The notes under the pieces: generated by a model
Told to the model about the DNA's origin: nothing
Databases searched by the model: none
Seen by the model: only the letters and a program-made list of their open reading frames with translations
Assembly: GCF_003014695.1 (NCBI RefSeq)
Contig: NZ_PYAS01000004.1
Span: forward strand, 62,001-126,000
Direction of reading: 5' to 3'
DNA length: 64,000 bases
Source: Dyadobacter jiangsuensis
Lineage (GTDB): Bacteria > Bacteroidota > Bacteroidia > Cytophagales > Spirosomataceae
Shown: positions 62,342 through 64,000 of the stretch, piece after piece
Numbering within the stretch: the stretch's first letter is position 1
Layout: each line of letters starts with the position of its first letter
Position numbers and translations under genes: made by a program

Positions 62342-62349
62342 CAAATCTA
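62342..62349 (-). promoter_or_regulatory. -7 promoter box of the modular T9SS gene
   Basis: On the minus strand TAGATTTG fits TAnnTTTG, 37 bases before the ATG at 62304. A -33 box is not seen; the divergent LysR start lies 22 bases on the other side. Confidence 0.4.
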
Positions 62350-62371
62350 CAACTAATTTTATACGGCATAT

Positions 62372-63265
62372 ATGGTTTTCGACTTTCGGTTACAAGTTTT
62401 CCAGACCGTCGCCCGTCGCCTGAGCTTCACCAAAGCCGCTGCCGAGCTTTTCATTACACAGCCTGCCGTGACGAAGCATATTCATGAGCTGGAAAATCAG
62501 TTAAAAACCAAATTATTCGAGCGGAATGGCGCCAAGATCAGCCTGACGCCCGCCGGGGCGATACTGTTGCACCATGCCGAGCAGATTTTCGATATTTACA
62601 GAAATCTCGAATTTGAGATCAATAGCCTTTCACAGCGGAATAGCGGCAAGTTGAGGCTGGGGGCAAGCACAACGGCGGCGCAGTACATTCTGCCGCCTAT
62701 TCTGGCAGCATTCCACCGCAAGTTTCACAACGTTGAGGTTACCCTCACCACCAAGAATACCGAGGAGATCGAGCATGCATTGCAGCATAAGGAGATTGAC
62801 CTGGGAGTGATCGAGGGCTTCTCCAAAAATGCCGCCATCAAGTACACCGAGTTTCTGAACGACGAAATTGTGCTTGTGGCAAACAGCAAAAACCCACTGG
62901 CTGCAACCGGGGTAGTGAATGCCGAGCAACTGCGGAATATCCCTTTGCTACTCCGTGAACCAGGATCGGGGACGCTGGAAGTGATCGCCCATGCACTGAA
63001 GTCGATCGGGCTGGGGCTGGGCGACCTGAATGTCGAAATGCAGCTGAGCAGCAGCGAGAGCATGAAATTGTACATCCTGCATTCGGATAGTATGGCGTTT
63101 ATTTCTGTGCATGCGGTATTAAAGGAGTTGCAGAGCAAGGAGTGCCGGATTGTTGATGTCGAAGGGCTTTCGATTGACCGCCACTTTCATTTTACTACCC
63201 TGCACGGACAGCAGGAGGCTTTGCCGGAGCTTTTCATGCGCTTTGCGCTTTATCGGAGAAAATAG
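62372..63265 (+). CDS. LysR-family transcriptional regulator
   Basis: The 297-residue regulator has the LysR HTH at about residues 3-62 (DFRLQVFQTVARRLSFTKAAAELFITQPAVTKHIHELEN as its core region) and the type 2 periplasmic-binding-like effector domain (about 90-295, with LRLGASTTAAQYILPPIL and DLGVIEG). The effector domain resembles the CysL/CbbR branch, but the ligand cannot be read. It lies 67 bases from the divergent T9SS gene and precedes a beta-propeller gene, 118 bases downstream, so either may be a target. Confidence 0.93.
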   Translation: MVFDFRLQVFQTVARRLSFTKAAAELFITQPAVTKHIHELENQLKTKLFERNGAKISLTPAGAILLHHAEQIFDIYRNLEFEINSLSQRNSGKLRLGASTTAAQYILPPILAAFHRKFHNVEVTLTTKNTEEIEHALQHKEIDLGVIEGFSKNAAIKYTEFLNDEIVLVANSKNPLAATGVVNAEQLRNIPLLLREPGSGTLEVIAHALKSIGLGLGDLNVEMQLSSSESMKLYILHSDSMAFISVHAVLKELQSKECRIVDVEGLSIDRHFHFTTLHGQQEALPELFMRFALYRRK

Positions 63266-63383
63266 ACGGCTATATTGCGGGGTTTTTTAGAGTAGTTATG
63301 ACCTGCATCCTATTTTAAGAATCTGTGTACTGTACCAATCAGCTCTTGATGAAAGGGTTGAAATTATTTTTGTTAAACTATTT

Positions 63384-64000
63384 ATGTTAAAAATCACATT
63401 AAGCGTCTCGGCGTTCCTGCTTATGCTATGGTCGACGACGGGCACCCTTCAAAAAGAGGAAAGATCCGAGCCCCGGAATCTGACCAAAGCCGACTCCCTT
63501 CCTAACGCTGCTGCATGGCCGGCAGAACTGAATGTAACGCATTTCGCAGGTCACGACCTTACGCCAAGTCCGGCCTGTTTGGCTGTGGCGCCTACGGGCG
63601 AGGTATTTGTCGGGGTCGACATGATCGGCTCGCTGGGTAAAACACCCGGAAAAGGCAGTATTATGCGCCTTGTTGATACCAATAATGACGGCAAGGTAGA
63701 CCAGCACACAACATTCGCAATGCTGGATAACCCGCGCGGGATCATTGCTCAGGGCGACCAGGTGTTTGTTTTGCATACTACTTTTTCCAAAGAAACCGGC
63801 AAGGCTTCCGGAATGGACTTGGTGGTGTTGGAGGACAAAAACCACGACGGTGTAGCAGACGGGCCGGCCAAGCCGCTTATACAGAATGTTTGTTCGCCGA
63901 AATTCCTTCAAAGCCGCGGTACCGACCACGCTACCAACGGCATCCGCATGGGTATCGACGGGTGGATTTACATCGCCGTGGGTGATTTCGGTTTCCACGA
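63384..64000 (+). CDS. Start of a secreted beta-propeller protein (partial)
   Basis: The frame opens with ATG at 63384 and runs past the window end without a stop (over 205 codons). A signal segment (ITLSVSAFLLMLWSTTGT) is followed by propeller-type sequence: PSPACLAVAPTGEVFVGVD, MRLVDTNNDGKVDQHTTF, LDNPRGIIAQGDQVFVLH and GTDHATNGIRMGIDGWIYIAVGDFGFH. These blocks are typical of the large exported sugar-dehydrogenase-like propellers (DUF7133 type), which often carry a c-type heme domain in the C-terminal part; that part is out of view. A TATTTTTG box at 63365 may be its promoter. Function is inferred from family likeness only. Confidence 0.75.
   Translation, partial: MLKITLSVSAFLLMLWSTTGTLQKEERSEPRNLTKADSLPNAAAWPAELNVTHFAGHDLTPSPACLAVAPTGEVFVGVDMIGSLGKTPGKGSIMRLVDTNNDGKVDQHTTFAMLDNPRGIIAQGDQVFVLHTTFSKETGKASGMDLVVLEDKNHDGVADGPAKPLIQNVCSPKFLQSRGTDHATNGIRMGIDGWIYIAVGDFGFH

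Overview
The window looks like a chromosomal segment of a Bacteroidota bacterium, most likely a Cytophagales member close to Dyadobacter (inference). The reasons are two ECF-sigma/FecR/TonB-receptor modules, a SusC/SusD pair, at least five proteins with type IX secretion (T9SS) C-terminal sorting domains, promoters of the TAnnTTTG type, a single-chain PurL, and FtsX-like permeases with an N-terminal prefix domain paired with PadR. I see no rRNA, tRNA, CRISPR array or prophage.

Layout. 1-3.5 kb: the tail of a T9SS protein, a secreted GH31 glycosidase and a two-gene DUF7660 unit. 3.7-10.2 kb: ECF sigma, FecR anti-sigma, a transducing TonB receptor and a PafA-type alkaline phosphatase, read as a phosphate-ester or nutrient scavenging module. 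10.3-18.1 kb: SDR plus AraC regulator, a ZU5-like lipoprotein broken by a G-tract frameshift, DUF488, small orphan proteins, an SGNH hydrolase, a DUF4468 protein and a DUF6152/DUF6644 pair. 18.1-18.7 kb: a Y1 (HUH) transposase with flanking palindromes, abutting the promoter of purL (18.7-22.4 kb). 22.5-27.4 kb: TetR and cupin genes divergent around a twin palindromic operator, a GH29 fucosidase, a 2H phosphoesterase, a small HTH operon and a membrane protein. 27.4-31.3 kb: two tandem FG-GAP T9SS proteins. 31.5-41.1 kb: the second ECF/FecR module with SusC/SusD, followed by an AlgI-like MBOAT and an AlgX-like SGNH protein that are bracketed by polypurine hairpins. 41.1-51.9 kb: a large secreted metallophosphatase, AI-2E-type permease, ScyD-like lipoprotein, methyltransferase, formaldehyde dehydrogenase, NTF2-like protein and a Tat-exported Nif3-like protein. 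52-58 kb: a PadR regulator with two large permeases. 58-64 kb: a 1430-residue modular T9SS protein, a LysR regulator and the start of a secreted beta-propeller protein.

How the parts fit. Both sigma/FecR/receptor sets carry an STN domain on the receptor, so ligand binding outside can be signalled to a cognate ECF factor. Secreted hydrolases (GH31, GH29, PafA, the metallophosphatase, SGNH) fit a saprophytic, polymer-degrading lifestyle. The least explained items are DNA-level: an inverted array with a 10-bp period upstream of the Nif3-like gene (51.9-52.2 kb), two related polypurine/polypyrimidine hairpins (38.4 and 41.1 kb), the homopolymer frameshift at 13.25 kb, and a cysteine-marked two-part repeat module shared by two unrelated secreted proteins.
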